Part shown: positions 10,501 through 21,159 of the stretch, in pieces
How positions within the stretch are numbered: position 1 is the first letter of the stretch
Layout: each line of letters starts with the position of its first letter
Source: Balaenoptera acutorostrata
Taxonomy: Eukaryota; Chordata; Mammalia; Artiodactyla; Balaenopteridae
NCBI RefSeq assembly: GCF_949987535.1
Contig: NC_080078.1
Coordinates: 23,394,942-23,458,941, forward strand
DNA length: 64,000 nucleotides
Reading direction: 5' to 3'
The notes under the pieces: model-generated
What the model saw: the letters and a program-made list of their open reading frames with translations, nothing else
What the model was told of the DNA's origin: nothing
Databases searched by the model: none
Program-made: the position numbers and the translations under genes

Positions 10501-10760
10501 TCACTGACTCCTCCCCCTGAGAGGCGGAGCAATGATCTGATTGGTTAGTTGACAAGAGCCTGTGCTCCATTGGTCCATTGTTACCTTTTGACATCAAGTA
10601 TCCCTCTCCCTCCTCCTCCACTTCCTCCTCTCTCTCCTCTTCTCCCTTCCCCTCCCTTTCTCCTTCTCTTCCCCCTTCATCCCCCTCCCCCACTTCACTC
10701 CCAGCTCTCCCTATAAGAGGGTTTCAAATTCTAGACCAGAGGAGGAGTATTAAGAAGGAT
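10501..10760 (+). promoter_or_regulatory. Promoter-like block: CCAAT words, pyrimidine tract, TATA-like box
   Basis: Two or three CCAAT-box words on the minus strand ('gattggtt' 10539-10546; 'ccattggtccattg' 10567-10580) follow a GC/CT-rich 'ctccccctgagaggcgg'. Next comes a ~110-bp pyrimidine tract (about 10601-10711), then 'ctataagag' at 10711-10719. The order and spacing resemble a polymerase II promoter or an unrecognised LTR U3. No downstream open frame backs a gene. Confidence 0.35.
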
Positions 10761-11344
10761 GATTAGAGCCACAGGTCCAAGCTATACTCTTCAACCCAGA
10801 TTAGCCAGCAACAAGCTTGATATTTTTAGCCCTGTCTCACTCCTGTGTCTATTAGTTTCTCAATTGGTCTGAAACCCATAGAACCAAGGGGTGACCATCT
10901 GCCTAAAACCCCAACACCTAGTGTGCACTTTCTGGGCGCTGTCCTCAGCACACAGTGGGTAAGTTCCCTTGATATCCATTGTCTAATGTGGCAGTTTCCC
11001 ACTGAGTCCAGTTATTCAGTCACGATTAACCATGGCAACCATACTCATGCACTAATTTCATGGTTGTCAAGATTTCCTCTCAGGGAACAACCTTTATTTG
11101 CTTGAATTACTATTTTTTCATCAATTCTTAATCAAGTGGGTTTGTGTGTGCAAAATCAACAAACAAAACAGTCATCATAAATGACACCTCAGAAGGAGCT
11201 CTCCAGACTCAGACCATTAACAATTAATAACTGGGTTTTGAAGAACCTTTCCAAAGCATGTAATATGCGTTTATAAACAATGTCACTGCCCAGCCAGTTC
11301 CCATGAAAACAGCAGCTGCATCCATGGGGTTCAGACTGCTTGCT
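10761..11344. other. Unidentified DNA
   Basis: No repeat or gene named with confidence. It contains an RFX half-site-like word 'ccatggcaac' at 11030-11039. Confidence 0.4.
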
Positions 11345-11550
11345 GAGCATTCTGAGCAGCACTTTATATCCGTTCGTTATCATGTTTAATCCTCACAACA
11401 ACCCCATTTGTAGATGAGAAGACTGAGACTCAGGAAGGATCACTGGAGGCAGTGCCCAGAGTCATACAGCAAGAAGTTGCATGGCCACTATTCAAACTTA
11501 GGTCTCTTGCGGCTAACATCCTCTTCTCTTTCCACCACATCAGGATGCCT
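11345..11550 (-). repeat. MIR SINE
   Basis: 'tgagcagcactttatatccg', 'tttaatcctcacaacaaccc', 'gtagatgagaagactgagac' and 'agagtcatacagcaagaagt' give an antisense MIR. Confidence 0.85.
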
Positions 11551-11649
11551 CTTTGAAACACTCCCTTCATGGCCCCTTGTATTTGAGAATATGTCAAGCA
11601 AACCTCAGACTGAATGGCCTATTTTAATGCTCAAACTCAGAATAATTCC

Positions 11650-11712
11650 TAGATTCTAACCCTGGCTCTTCCTCTTGCTGGCTGTGTGATTTTAGGCAAA
11701 TAACCTCTCTGA
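11650..11712 (+). repeat. MIR SINE fragment
   Basis: 'ctaaccctggctcttcctct' and 'gtgtgattttaggcaaataa' are the sense MIR core. It is cut off by the LTR that follows. Confidence 0.7.
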
Positions 11713-12217
11713 GTGATTCCCACTTCCTGGTATTCACCCCCATACGTAAACTCCTCCTTTTGAGTGTACATAGGAACCATGACTTGCTTCTAATCAATAG
11801 AACACAACAAAAGTGACGGAAAGTCACTTCCATGATTAGGTTACAAAAGACTGTAACTCCTGTTTTGCTAGAAGACTCTGTTATCGTCTCAGCTTGCACA
11901 TTTTGATAAGGCAAGCGGCCATTTGGAGAGACCCATTTGTCAATAGACAAGAGGAAATGAAGCTCTCATTCCACCAGCCATGAGGAATTTAATCCTACCA
12001 ACAACCACATGAGTTTGAAAGCAGACCCTTCACCAGTTGAGACTTGAGACCCTTGAGCCCCCATTGACACCATGATTGCAACCCAGGAGAGACCTGAGCC
12101 CCAGGATCTGAGCTCTGCCTGAATTCCTGACCCACCAAAACTGTGCAATAATAAACGTGTGTTCTTCTAAGTCACTAAGTTTTATGGTAGTTTATTAAGC
12201 AGCAATAGAACCAATAC
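11713..12217 (+). mobile_element. MaLR-type LTR relic
   Basis: Ends in the typical 'actgtgcaataataaacgtg', 'ttctaagtcactaagtttta' and 'cagcaatagaaccaatac'. Interior is diverged. It probably inserted into the neighbouring MIR. Confidence 0.65.
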
Positions 12218-12224
12218 ATCACTC

Positions 12225-12345
12225 AATCATTGATTCATTTAAACATTTGCTGAGCCCCTACTACACACCAAGCATAGTCCTGGTGCTGGGGGCACAGAGG
12301 GAACTAGGTCACAGTCTGTATCCTCAGGCTGCTCAGCCTAGTGCA
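12225..12345 (-). repeat. L2 LINE 3' end
   Basis: 'atttgctgagcccctactac', 'agcatagtcctggtgctggg' is the antisense L2 3' end pattern. Confidence 0.65.
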
Positions 12346-12477
12346 GGACCAGACATGCTTCTACATGAGGCAAGACACACGGCCCACAAGAAAGGATGCA
12401 CAGTCAACATGTGTCCTTTGTCTAAACGTAAATCCTGTCTTTAAAAATGTAGATGTTTAATTAAAATGTAAAGGTAG

Positions 12478-12826
12478 GGCTTCCCTGGTGGCGCAGTGGT
12501 TAAGAATCTGCCTGCCAATGCAGGGGACACAGGTTGGAGCCCTGGTCTGGGAAGATCCCACATGCTGCGGAGCAACTAAGCCTGTGAGCCACAACTACTG
12601 AGCCCACGCGCCACAACTACTGAAACCTGTGCGCCTAGAGCCCATGCTACACAACAAGAGAAGCCACTGCAATGAGAAGCCCGCGCACCACAATGAAGAG
12701 TAGCCCCCACTCGCTGCAACTAGAGAAAGCCGGCGCACAGCCACAAAGACCCAACGCAGCCAAAAATAAACAAAAAAAATAAAAATAAAATAAATTTTTA
12801 TAATTAATTAATTAAATTAATTAAAT
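12478..12826 (+). mobile_element. CHR-type tRNA-derived SINE (long, older form)
   Basis: Begins 'ggcttccctggtggcgcag', with A-box-like 'tggcgcagtgg' and a B-box region ('aggttggagcc', mutated). The middle repeats the 'ccacaactactgag' module; the end is 'gacccaacgcagccaaaaat' plus an A/T-rich tail. Direct repeats flank it ('aaaatgtaaa' at 12463-12472 and 12827-12836). The mutated B box and diverged body mark it as older than the copies at 17310 or 23116. Confidence 0.93.
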
Positions 12827-12844
12827 AAAATGTAAAAAATTAGT

Positions 12845-13550
12845 TTAAAATAAAGAAGAAAGGAAAAACCTAAATGTCTTCATCAGCAGGGTAATGACAA
12901 AAAAAAAAATCCATGATTATATTTGTAATCCATGAAGTCCATGAAGTGCTTAACAGCCATTAAAGATAATGAAGTAAGTCTACTTCTACTGACATGGCAA
13001 AAATTCCAAGACACACTGCTGGTTGAACTTGGAAAAAAAAAAGATGCAAGAGCAGAAAGAACAATTTGATAGGTAAATGATACCACTTATGTTTAAAAAA
13101 TAAACCACTCTGCACACACATTCTCATGGACACACACAGCATTTACCTTCAATGAATATGTAAACAAGTATGTAGAAAACAATACAAAATAATGGTTAAG
13201 GGCAGGACTCGACTCATACTTCCAGGACTCACCTTCCAATTATCTCATTTACTGGTTGTGCAACCTTGGGAACATTTCTGAAATCCTTTGAGCCTCAGTT
13301 TCTTCATCTGTAAAATGGGGTTGTGACGATTAAATGAGCTAATATAAGACTGGTATATAATCAGTGCTCAGTGGATGTTTGTTATTATCAATACTAATGC
13401 AATGGGTATTATTATTACTATTATTCATCTGGAAAGATGTACACAAGAGTAAAAACAATGACTGCCTTAGAAGGGTACTGGGATGAGAATGGAGGACAAA
13501 GGGGTCTTGAGACCTATCTGTAATTTTCCATTTTTTTCAGGGACAGTATT
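12845..13550 (+). mobile_element. Old LINE-1 3' end split by a MIR
   Basis: L1ME-like words ('aaatgtcttcatcagcaggg', 'cagccattaaagataatgaa', 'aatgataccacttatgttta') run to about 13180 and resume at about 13430 ('ctggaaagatgtacacaaga', 'gtaattttccatttttttca'). Confidence 0.75.
13185..13428 (+). repeat. MIR SINE inside old L1
   Basis: 'aatggttaagggcaggactc', 'ctcagtttcttcatctgtaa', 'aatggggttgtgacgattaa' and 'tcagtgctcagtggatgttt' form a sense MIR. Confidence 0.88.
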
Positions 13551-13554
13551 TCAG

Positions 13555-14420
13555 GTATCATGTAACAAACCATCCCCATGGATAGTCAAATAGGTACAGT
13601 GAAGCAGGACAGGCACACAGCAGGAAGTAGTCTGTTCCCTCCGAAGGTGGAGATGGTGTCAAGGCAGGCTGCATGGAAAACATGACATACTCCGGATCAC
13701 CCCTTCCACTGACATTTTCTCCATATACAAGTTTTCCTCTGGCAGTTTTTTCTGAAGACCAGGATACCTTCCCATACATCCCCCGCCCAGATTGATGAAG
13801 GTCCTCCTGAGAGGCTGGGGAAGGGGCCCAGAGGCTGTTTCCAAAGTTCCCCAGGGACCCAGTGGGATGGCTGGGCCATTTGCCAGCCTGATCTGACTGG
13901 CCTTCCAGGACACCCAGTGAGCTCTTCCAGCCCCACTGAACCATCCATTAATAAACTCATGATAACGAGCTGTCTTCCCATTCAAGGATGCTATTGCTGA
14001 TTGCTGCTGAGGGAAACCTGTGTCCTGTGAAGGGGGTTGGACAGTAGTGGTGATGGGTGACCACCTCCCTCTGCCTGCCCTCCCTCATCTACCCTGATCT
14101 GCCAGCTCCCCAGGTTGGCAGTGGCCGCTGACTGGAGTGAGGAAACCCACTGCGGGGGCTTCTGAATATAAACAACTAAATCCCCCAACACCTTGGGGAT
14201 CAAACCACAATTGGGATCTCATTAAGGACACATCTTAACCAACTGAACTAAATGCCTACTGTGAATGAACATCTCCTTTCAAAGCAACAAATTCACCCAG
14301 AGGAAGCAATTAACTGGATCAATAAAGGTTGGAGGGAGCAGAGAAGAAACATTTATCAACAGTCTCTTAATCACTTGTCTATTTCACCACCCCTCTCATT
14401 TAATTTCCCCAATAGTCTTT
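13555..14420. other. Unidentified, mostly unique DNA
   Basis: No repeat was named. Three overlapping minus-strand frames (13558-13985, 94-128 codons) are in different phases of the same stretch and none has a recognised domain. Nothing supports a gene. Confidence 0.45.
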
Positions 14421-14522
14421 CTGTAAATTATTTTTTAATTTTATTATATAATAAAAATATATTACTATGTATTATTATAAAAATATTATTTATTATATGA
14501 TAAAATAATTTTATTATATAGC
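14421..14522. repeat. AT-rich low-complexity tract
   Basis: About 100 bp of nearly pure A/T with many TATA/ATTA words and local self-complementarity. Confidence 0.85.
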
Positions 14523-14524
14523 CT

Positions 14525-14770
14525 CATAATGTCTTCACTACTGTTACTGTCCATTTTATTGATGAGAAAACTGAGGTTCAGAGAGGTTCTGTGATGTCCT
14601 CAATACTACATAGCTAGGAAGCTAATGAATTTGGTTCTTGGCACATTATTATGTCCATTTTACAGATGAGAAAACTGAGGAGTCCAAGCTTGAGAGATTA
14701 AGTGGCTTTCCCAGGGAGGGGCGTGTGGCTGGGAAGCGGTGTGGTCATTATTTCTGATCTCAGATGCAGA
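14525..14770 (-). repeat. Two MIR-type fragments in tandem
   Basis: Two copies of the 'ttgatgagaaaactgaggtt' / 'acagatgagaaaactgagga' MIR core lie at 14555 and 14660, each followed by its own downstream part, so these are two separate elements or a local duplication. Confidence 0.7.
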
Positions 14771-14864
14771 GTTCTTTCCTTGATTTGAGGCTCAGAGACA
14801 GAAGCAGCATCTCACCCTCTTAATCACCCACTTGGAGGCTGGATCAGAACTTCCTGATCCCCTA

Positions 14865-15395
14865 TATAGCACTGCTTCTTGAAAGGTGGTCCTGGATTCA
14901 CTCACAGCAGAATCAAACCAGGGTGCATGTTAAAATGCATATTCCTGGGCCCTGCCCAGGTCTTTGAATCAAATGCTCTCACCACAAGAGCAGGAATCTG
15001 CATTTTATTTATTTATTTATTTTTAAACATCTTTATTAAAGTATAATTGCTTTACAATGGTGTGTCAGTTTCTGCTTTATAACTAAGTGAATCAGTTATA
15101 CATATACATATGTCCCCATATCTCTTCTCTCTTGCGTCTCCCTCCCACCCTCCCTATCCCACCCCTCTAGGTGGTCACAAAGCACCGAGCTGATCTCCCT
15201 GTGCTATGCGGCTGCTTCCCACTAGCGATCTATTTTACGTTTGGTAGTGTATATATGTCCATGCCACTCTCTCACCCTGTCACATCTCACCCCTCCCCCT
15301 CCCCGTATCCTCTCCCCCTCCCCGTATCCTCTGCATTTTAAATAAACATCCCAGAAAAAAAGGTCTTATGCACACTGAAGCTTGAGAACCACATC
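14865..15395 (+). repeat. MER5-type hAT element split by an L1
   Basis: 'ttgaaaggtggtcctggatt' opens, 'aggaatctgcatttt' is interrupted by an antisense L1, and the end is 'cactgaagcttgagaaccac'. See the L1 at 15008. Confidence 0.8.
15008..15329 (-). mobile_element. LINE-1 3' UTR insertion (antisense)
   Basis: 'ttaaacatctttattaaagt', 'ttctgctttataactaagtg', 'cccacccctctaggtggtca' and 'gctgcttcccactagcgatc' are the reverse of the 3' UTR at 2826. An 11-bp perfect target duplication 'tctgcatttta' (14997-15007; 15330-15340) fixes its ends. It also holds a 24-bp duplication ending 'ccccgtatcctct' near 15301-15330. Confidence 0.94.
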
Positions 15396-15639
15396 AATCA
15401 CAGGCATCCTTCCCTAATGCCTGGTACATCTTGATCCAAGAAAGGACAAGGCAGCTTTTGAAAGAGCAGTGTTTTATACTGTTGAGCCAAATTTTTAAAT
15501 CTGTCATCACTGTACATTTATGAAGTTCATTTCTGTCCCCTTAATCAGAGGTCTAAAGTTGGCAGCCCAGAGTCTTTCTTTGGCCAGCTGTTTAGTCTGC
15601 CCACCCCCACTCCTCACCTAGGGTTTTGTAAAGAATCTG
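15396..15639. other. Unidentified DNA
   Basis: No repeat or gene recognised. Confidence 0.4.
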
Positions 15640-15838
15640 GTCAAGGGCCCTAGGTTCAAATCCTGGCTCCAGCTGTGCCTCTTACACACTCTGGATCTCA
15701 GTTTCCTCAAATGCCGAATGGGGTAATAATAGTTCATGCCTCACAGGCACCTGAGAGTGTTAAACGCTCTCATTGATAGAAAGCTTATAGAAGAGTGTCT
15801 GGCAGAGAGTAAATACTCAATGAAGGTTAGCTGTCAAT
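15640..15838 (+). repeat. MIR SINE
   Basis: 'taggttcaaatcctggctcc', 'gatctcagtttcctcaaatg' and 'gcagagagtaaatactcaat' form a sense MIR. Confidence 0.85.
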
Positions 15839-16330
15839 GTTAAAATGCAGAATTCTAGATTTTCTTGATTTACCCATGGCAACACACAGCTGGATCCAGG
15901 TGGTGGTCTGGAGGGTGCAGTCACCCCACACAGCACTTAGTCACCTGGCCATGCCTCATGAGGATTCTTCAGCTGGCCCTGCAGGCCCTTGTGTTGGTGA
16001 CACTGAGGGCTTAATTGAAAACACATGTCCATTATTGCTCCCTGCCAAGAGTCAGGGGCTCCAACACCCTCATCCCAGAGCACCAGGCCAAGCCACACCC
16101 AGCTGGGGGCCACCCCAGGACTCAGCACCCACATTCCTGGGGATGGACCTGGAGCAAGAGACTCCTTCAAGCCCTTCAAGACAAACCCCTACCTTCCTGC
16201 CCGGCCTCACAGCTCACCGCTCTCCATCCGCAACATCATCTCCAGTGGGATTGGTGCAGGTACCCAGCCATCACACCATCCTGTGCTGCAGGGAAGTATT
16301 GTAATACAAGCATAGTGATAATTCTGGGAC
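15839..16330. other. Unique DNA with a chance 155-codon frame
   Basis: The frame 15837-16304 (+) starts inside MIR-derived sequence and overlaps 96- and 125-codon frames in the other two phases; all are proline- and serine-rich from GC content. No domain, signal or splice context was seen, so no gene is called. Confidence 0.5.
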
Positions 16331-16334
16331 TGGT

Positions 16335-16625
16335 CCTTCTAAGGTCTTTTCCCCTGGCTAACTCACCCTCTCTCCTTCCGGTTCCAGCTTAACTGTCGCT
16401 TCCTCTGGGATGCCAACTCTGCCTGCAGAGGTTGCTCCCACTTCCCGGGGTTCCTGCTCTCCAGCAGTTATCGCGCTGGGGTTGGGTTACCTGTTTATTG
16501 TTTCCCCTCATAGACCAGGAGATCCTTGAGGCCAGAGTCTGTGTCTTGTTCCCCCTTGAATCCTCAGTACCTAACAAAATATTTAGCACATTGTTGGCGC
16601 TTAATAACTGTTTGTTGAATAAGTG
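16335..16625 (+). repeat. L2 LINE 3' end
   Basis: A textbook L2 end: 'tcctctgggatgccaactct', 'gaccaggagatccttgaggc', 'agagtctgtgtcttgttccc', 'ggcgcttaataactgtttgt' and 'tgaataagtga'. Confidence 0.9.
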
Positions 16626-16694
16626 ACTAAAAACAGGGATTCTGTTGAGATTCAGAAGAGGGACCAGAATTCTCTTTACAAAAGAAAAAGAGAG

Positions 16695-16830
16695 AAACAA
16701 ACAAGCATTTATTGATCTACTGTCTGTGAACTTTCACAACCACCTTATGAAGAGGTTATTATAAATCCTTTTACAAGTAAGAAATCTGAGTTTCAGAAAG
16801 GTTTAAACTATTTGTTCAAGGCTATGAGCC
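16695..16830 (-). repeat. MIR SINE fragment
   Basis: 'agcatttattgatctactgt', 'ttacaagtaagaaatctgag' and 'tttgttcaaggctatgagcc' give a diverged antisense MIR. Confidence 0.65.
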
Positions 16831-16833
16831 AAA

Positions 16834-17025
16834 GCAGGGGTCACCAAAGTCTTTCTGTAAAGTCCCAGTTCATGGACATTTTAGGTTCATGGGTCATACA
16901 GTCTCTGTGGCAACTACTCGACTCTACCATGACAGCACAAAAACTACAACATGTAAACAAACAGGACTGTGTCCCAATCAAATTTTATTTACATAGCAGG
17001 CAACAGGCAAGATTGATAAACCCCT
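16834..17025 (+). repeat. hAT-Charlie-type MITE relic
   Basis: Opens with 'caggggtcaccaaagtcttt', continues 'tcatacagtctctgtggcaa', and carries 'aaattttatttacatagcag'. The same family is seen at 25650 and 33795. Confidence 0.75.
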
Positions 17026-17309
17026 GAGGTAGGCACTGATCGAAGGAAGATCTGAACCCATGTTTGTCCATTACATACTCAAACGTTTCAGACAAAAAGT
17101 TGGAGAAAGAGGAGTAGTACAAATGGTGAAGGTCCAGGAAGAGGTGTTTGCTTTGGAAAAGGTCAGAGCAAACTGAGCAGATTCAGCAAATCTGATCATG
17201 GAAGCTCCTGTGATTTAGTCCCCAAGTAGGTCCTTATCAAGCACCTACTGCGTGCTAAGCTTTTGCTAAGTACTCAGGGGACCCAAGCATGAATAAGACT
17301 GATCCCTGG

Positions 17310-17652
17310 GGGCTTCCCTGGTGGCGCAGTGGTTGAGAATCTGCCTGCTAATGCAGGGGACACGGGTTCGAGCCCTGGTCTGGGAAGATCCCACATGCCA
17401 CGGAGCAGCTGGGCCCGTGAGCCACAATTGCTGAGCCTGCGCGTCTGGAGCCTGTGCCCTGCAGCGGGAGGGGCCGCGATAGAGAAAGGCCCGCGCACCG
17501 CGATGAAGGGCGGTCCCCGCACCGCGATGAAGAGTGGCCCCCGCTTGCCGCAACTGGAGAAAGCCCTCGCACGAACCGAAGACCCAACACAGCCAAAAAT
17601 AAATAAATAAATAAATAAATAAGAAAATCCTTTAAAAAAAAAAAAAAAAAAA
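17310..17652 (+). mobile_element. CHR-type tRNA-derived SINE (young)
   Basis: Full 5' end with intact A-box-like 'tggcgcagtggttgagaat' and B-box-like 'cgggttcgagccc'. It carries an internal local duplication of 'ccgcgatgaag...gg.ccccgc' (about 17495-17545), and ends with (AAAT)n plus a poly(A) run. A perfect 15-bp target duplication (17295-17309; 17653-17667, 'aagactgatccctgg') shows recent insertion. It inserted in L2-like DNA. Confidence 0.96.
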
Positions 17653-17667
17653 AAGACTGATCCCTGG

Positions 17668-18110
17668 CCTCTCCTAGCCTGCAGAGTAGTAAATGAAGCG
17701 ACATGTATGCCCTTTCCTTTAGTCATTCAATATTGAGCACCTACTATGTGCCAGGAGTGAGACAATAACAGTGGACAAATCAAGGCTTGGTCCCCTGCTT
17801 TTAGGCAGGTTAAAGCCCAGCTGCAGAAAGAACATGAAATAATAACCACACAGATAAATATTTAATTACAAATTGGGATAAATGCCACAAAGGGAAAGAA
17901 CATGATGCTATAGGAGAGAATAACAAGAGAAAATACATTTAGGTTGAAGGGCAGGGGGATGGTCAGGGAAGAACTCTCTGGAGAAATGGTAAATGCCCCA
18001 AAACTGAGACAGCAAAAAGTAGAGGCAGTTCAGAGGAGGGGTTAGGAGAGGCTTCTGGAAGGCCGTGACATTTGAACTCTACTTGGGAGGATGAGTGGGA
18101 CTTGGTGGTG
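17668..18110 (-). repeat. L2 LINE relic (antisense)
   Basis: Continues the L2-like text on both sides of the SINE: 'gagcacctactatgtgccag', 'aataaccacacagataaata', 'aattgggataaatgccacaa' and 'catttgaactctacttggga'. Confidence 0.65.
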
Positions 18111-19090
18111 CAGGAACCAGACCGCCATGGACAGCTGTGTAGACTGTGCATAGCACAAGTACCAGGGACACCTTCACATAGACAGGGTGGGAATGGCAGC
18201 CCCTATTGTTGTGCAGTTGTACAACTGTATGCAGCAACCTGTGCTGCGGTAAGGAGAAAAAGGATTCCTGTAGGAGGGAACAGGGAGCAAGGTGACGGCT
18301 GGGAGCCCTTAATTTCACCAGGACCACTGGTAAATTGCCCTGGCTTGAACACTTCATGTTCTGTATTCTGTCTCCCCTTCTCTTCATTGGGCTGCAATGT
18401 GTGCGTGGTGGGGTGTTCTCAGGTCTCCTCAGCAGCTATGATGGATGTCTTCTCCTTGCCTGTATCGATTCCCCCAGTGAGGCCCTTGTCTGCTTCCTCA
18501 TCAACCCTCCTTCTGGCTGCAGTGTGTTAAGTGGGTACTCAGCCCCATACTTATTACTCCTGTTTAATGAGCTGGCAGCAAAAACTTGCTGATATAAAAT
18601 TCATATTTATTTAATTTGATTGTCCCTGAGCCTGCTCCTACATGTCTAACCTGCTTGTCCTAGTGGCTGGGACCACTCTGGATTATTGTGCTACAGTTTT
18701 ATTGATGGGCAGTCTATCTGCTCATTTCTTTGGACAAGAAGTCACACCCCCCTCACCACCACCAATCTCTGTTGGTTGGATACCGGAGAGTTTTCTACCT
18801 GGCAACACTCTAAGCTGAGTATGGGAGACTTAGGGCAGGGGTCTAAATTCATATGCCTGCCAGGACCCGGCGGGTATGGCAGATGAGGGTATTGGGCTGG
18901 GGGGCAGGAGGGGATGAGGAAGCACCATCTAAAAAGGATGGCCCAACTCAGCCCCCATCCCTTGTTGCCATGTGCAAAATGGGATCCCAGTGTGAGCAGA
19001 TCTTCAGTGCTCCAGGAACTTGGGAAGGGGGATTTGTGTGTGTGTGAAATCTCTCAATTTTAAATACCTGCAATTAATATTTAAGAATGT
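18111..19090. other. Unidentified DNA
   Basis: No repeat was recognised across this ~980 bp. Frames of up to 152 codons on + (18072-18530) and 102 on - (18079-18387) overlap each other, begin in the L2 relic and have no recognised domain. Held as non-coding. Confidence 0.45.
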
Positions 19091-19091
19091 T

Positions 19092-19373
19092 GGGGCTTCC
19101 CTGGTGGCGCAGTGGTTGAGAATCTGCCTGCCAATGCAGGGCACGCGGGTTCGAGCCCTGGTCTGGGAAGATCCCACATGCCGCGGAGCAACTCGGCCCG
19201 TGAGCCACAATTACTGAGCCTGCGCGTCTGGAGCCTGTGCTCCGCAACAAGAGAGGCCGCGATAGTGAGAGGCCCGCGCACCGCGATGAAGAGTGGCCCC
19301 CGCTTGCCACAACTAAAGAAAGCCCTCGCACAGAAACCAAAGCCATACATACATACATACATACATACATAAA
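19092..19373 (+). mobile_element. CHR-type SINE with (CATA)n tail
   Basis: Complete young CHR body; its tail has turned into a (CATA)n run (about 19345-19371). A short repeat 'aagaatgt' occurs before it (19083-19090) and after it (19374-19381, again near 19422), so the exact 3' end is ambiguous. Confidence 0.93.
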
Positions 19374-19565
19374 AAGAATGTAAGCAGACAAGAATAGCAT
19401 TAAAAAAAATTTACAAAAAAAAAGAATGTTTTTAACACTGAGAAAGCCAAACAAATTACATCTAGAGGTCAAATCCAACTCTTAGGCCACCAGTTTGCAA
19501 TTTCTAAGCAAGGAGAAGCTGAGAGTCTGAAAATGAGACAACTTCTGGTGGAAACCACAGGTCCT

Positions 19566-20040
19566 TTTGCAAGGCAGTAGGACTTAGTAGTTAAGAATAC
19601 AGGCTTTGAAGTCAGACAGACCTGAGTTCAATGCAAGATCCACCATGTGACCTGCTTTGACCAATGAAATGTGAGCACAGTGGGGTGTATCACCTCGAGG
19701 CAGAAACTTTAAGAGCCAATGCCCTATTTGCTATATGCCCTTTCCTATACTGTGACTACATGCCAAGCTTGGAGCCTCCATCATCCTGGGTCCCTCAGTA
19801 AATGTGAGGATTCCCCTGTTGAACTTTAGCAGACACATGGCATGAGTCAAAACTAAGTTCTTAACTGGAAAATAAATAGTAAGTTCTTAGGGAGCCATTG
19901 AGTATTTGGGGGTTTTTTGTTACTGTAGCAAAACCTACCTTATCCTGACTGGCATGTACTTCATAAAGTCATTATAAGAGTTAAATTAATTAACAAATAA
20001 ATACATGTAGAACAGTACCTAGAACATGGTAAGCCCTTGT
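19566..20040 (+). repeat. MIR SINE split by an LTR
   Basis: Sense MIR start ('cttagtagttaagaatacag', 'ctttgaagtcagacagacct') breaks off near 19660 and its 3' end returns at about 19955 ('ttataagagttaaattaatt', 'gtacctagaacatggtaagc'). Confidence 0.7.
19660..19952 (+). mobile_element. LTR-type insertion in MIR
   Basis: The interrupting block has MaLR-like text ('ctgctttgaccaatgaaatg', 'ttgttactgtagcaaaacct', 'accttatcctgact'). Family uncertain and boundaries approximate. Confidence 0.5.
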
Positions 20041-20355
20041 ATTAATCAGCTTTGTGAGATATCAGATAACCCCCAAATTTCAGTGGCTTACAACCACAAA
20101 AGTTTACTTCCCAGTCTCACGATGAAGGGCAGCCCTATCTGGAATAAGCCCTTAGATGGGCCATCCCTGTGGCAGAAGAAAAAAAACAAGAGAGCTGGCA
20201 GAAACAGGGAATAGCTTTAAAGCATCAGACGTCCATTACATCCACTCATGCCATCAGTCAAAGCAAGTCACGTGGCCAAGCCCAATGTCAGTGGGGCAGG
20301 AATATTGTTCCAATGGAAGGAGCAAATAATCGGGAAAAAATATAAAATCTAACAC
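20041..20355 (-). repeat. Antisense LTR-type interspersed repeat
   Basis: 'ataacccccaaatttcagtg', 'gcttacaaccacaaaagttt' and 'aagtcacgtggccaagccca' match the family at 8650. Confidence 0.55.
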
Positions 20356-21159
20356 AGCCCTCAGTAAAAATTAGCTGTTATGCTTTCCAAACATGGCAGA
20401 AGGGGCCAGCAAGGAGAGGTTGGGCTCTTAGGGGCAAAGATATATGGAAGGATGGTGAGGATGGCTTGGGGTCTGTCCCCACCTGGCCCCTTGGACATCA
20501 GCAGTCAAAAAATCCAGTTTCGAATGGGGTCTCGGATGCAGAGACCCAAGCACAATTTTAGGTCCACAAAATTAAATATGATCCAGAACACTGAGAAAGA
20601 CCTTCTCCCTGCATTGTGACCAGGATACAGGAACCCTGTCAGACAGCCAAGATGAGTCAGAGGACACAGGGAGGCAAGCGAGAGGACAGGTCAGGGTCAT
20701 GTGAGATGCCCCTGGGACCGCAGGAATGATGGGAAGAGCCGGGAAAAGGCCCACAGCAATTCTGTGCTAAACAGGTAAAGCCATGAGCCAGCAAAAGCCA
20801 CTGTCTCAGTAAATAAGGCTCCATTGGTCCCCAAAGTCTGCTGAGCCCTGTAAAATCAGGTCACTAGGAAAACTATACATTGGTATGGATAAAATATACA
20901 CAAATGAAAAAAATCATCTCTACGCAGAAAAATGCAGAAAACACCACTTGACCCTCGCAGGCTTTTTCTCCCCTTGGTGGGCTTGAGTAAGGGGGCACAC
21001 TGCAAAGGTAAGGTCAGGGTGTCAGCTGTGACTGCTGGCTGGGGTCAGATGGGATGGGTGAGAAGGGGACGGTGACTTTTCCCCATGGGAGCCCCCTGAA
21101 GACAGCCCATAGCAAGGAGATGAGTAACTATGATTTGGAGATGAGGGTTAACATCAACA
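20356..21159. other. Unidentified, mostly unique DNA
   Basis: No repeat or gene recognised. A 79-codon frame (20380-20619, +) has no recognisable domain. Confidence 0.45.

Noticed and set aside
15837..16304. 155-codon plus-strand frame
   Set aside because: It starts inside MIR-derived sequence and overlaps open frames in other phases, which is typical of GC-rich non-coding DNA.
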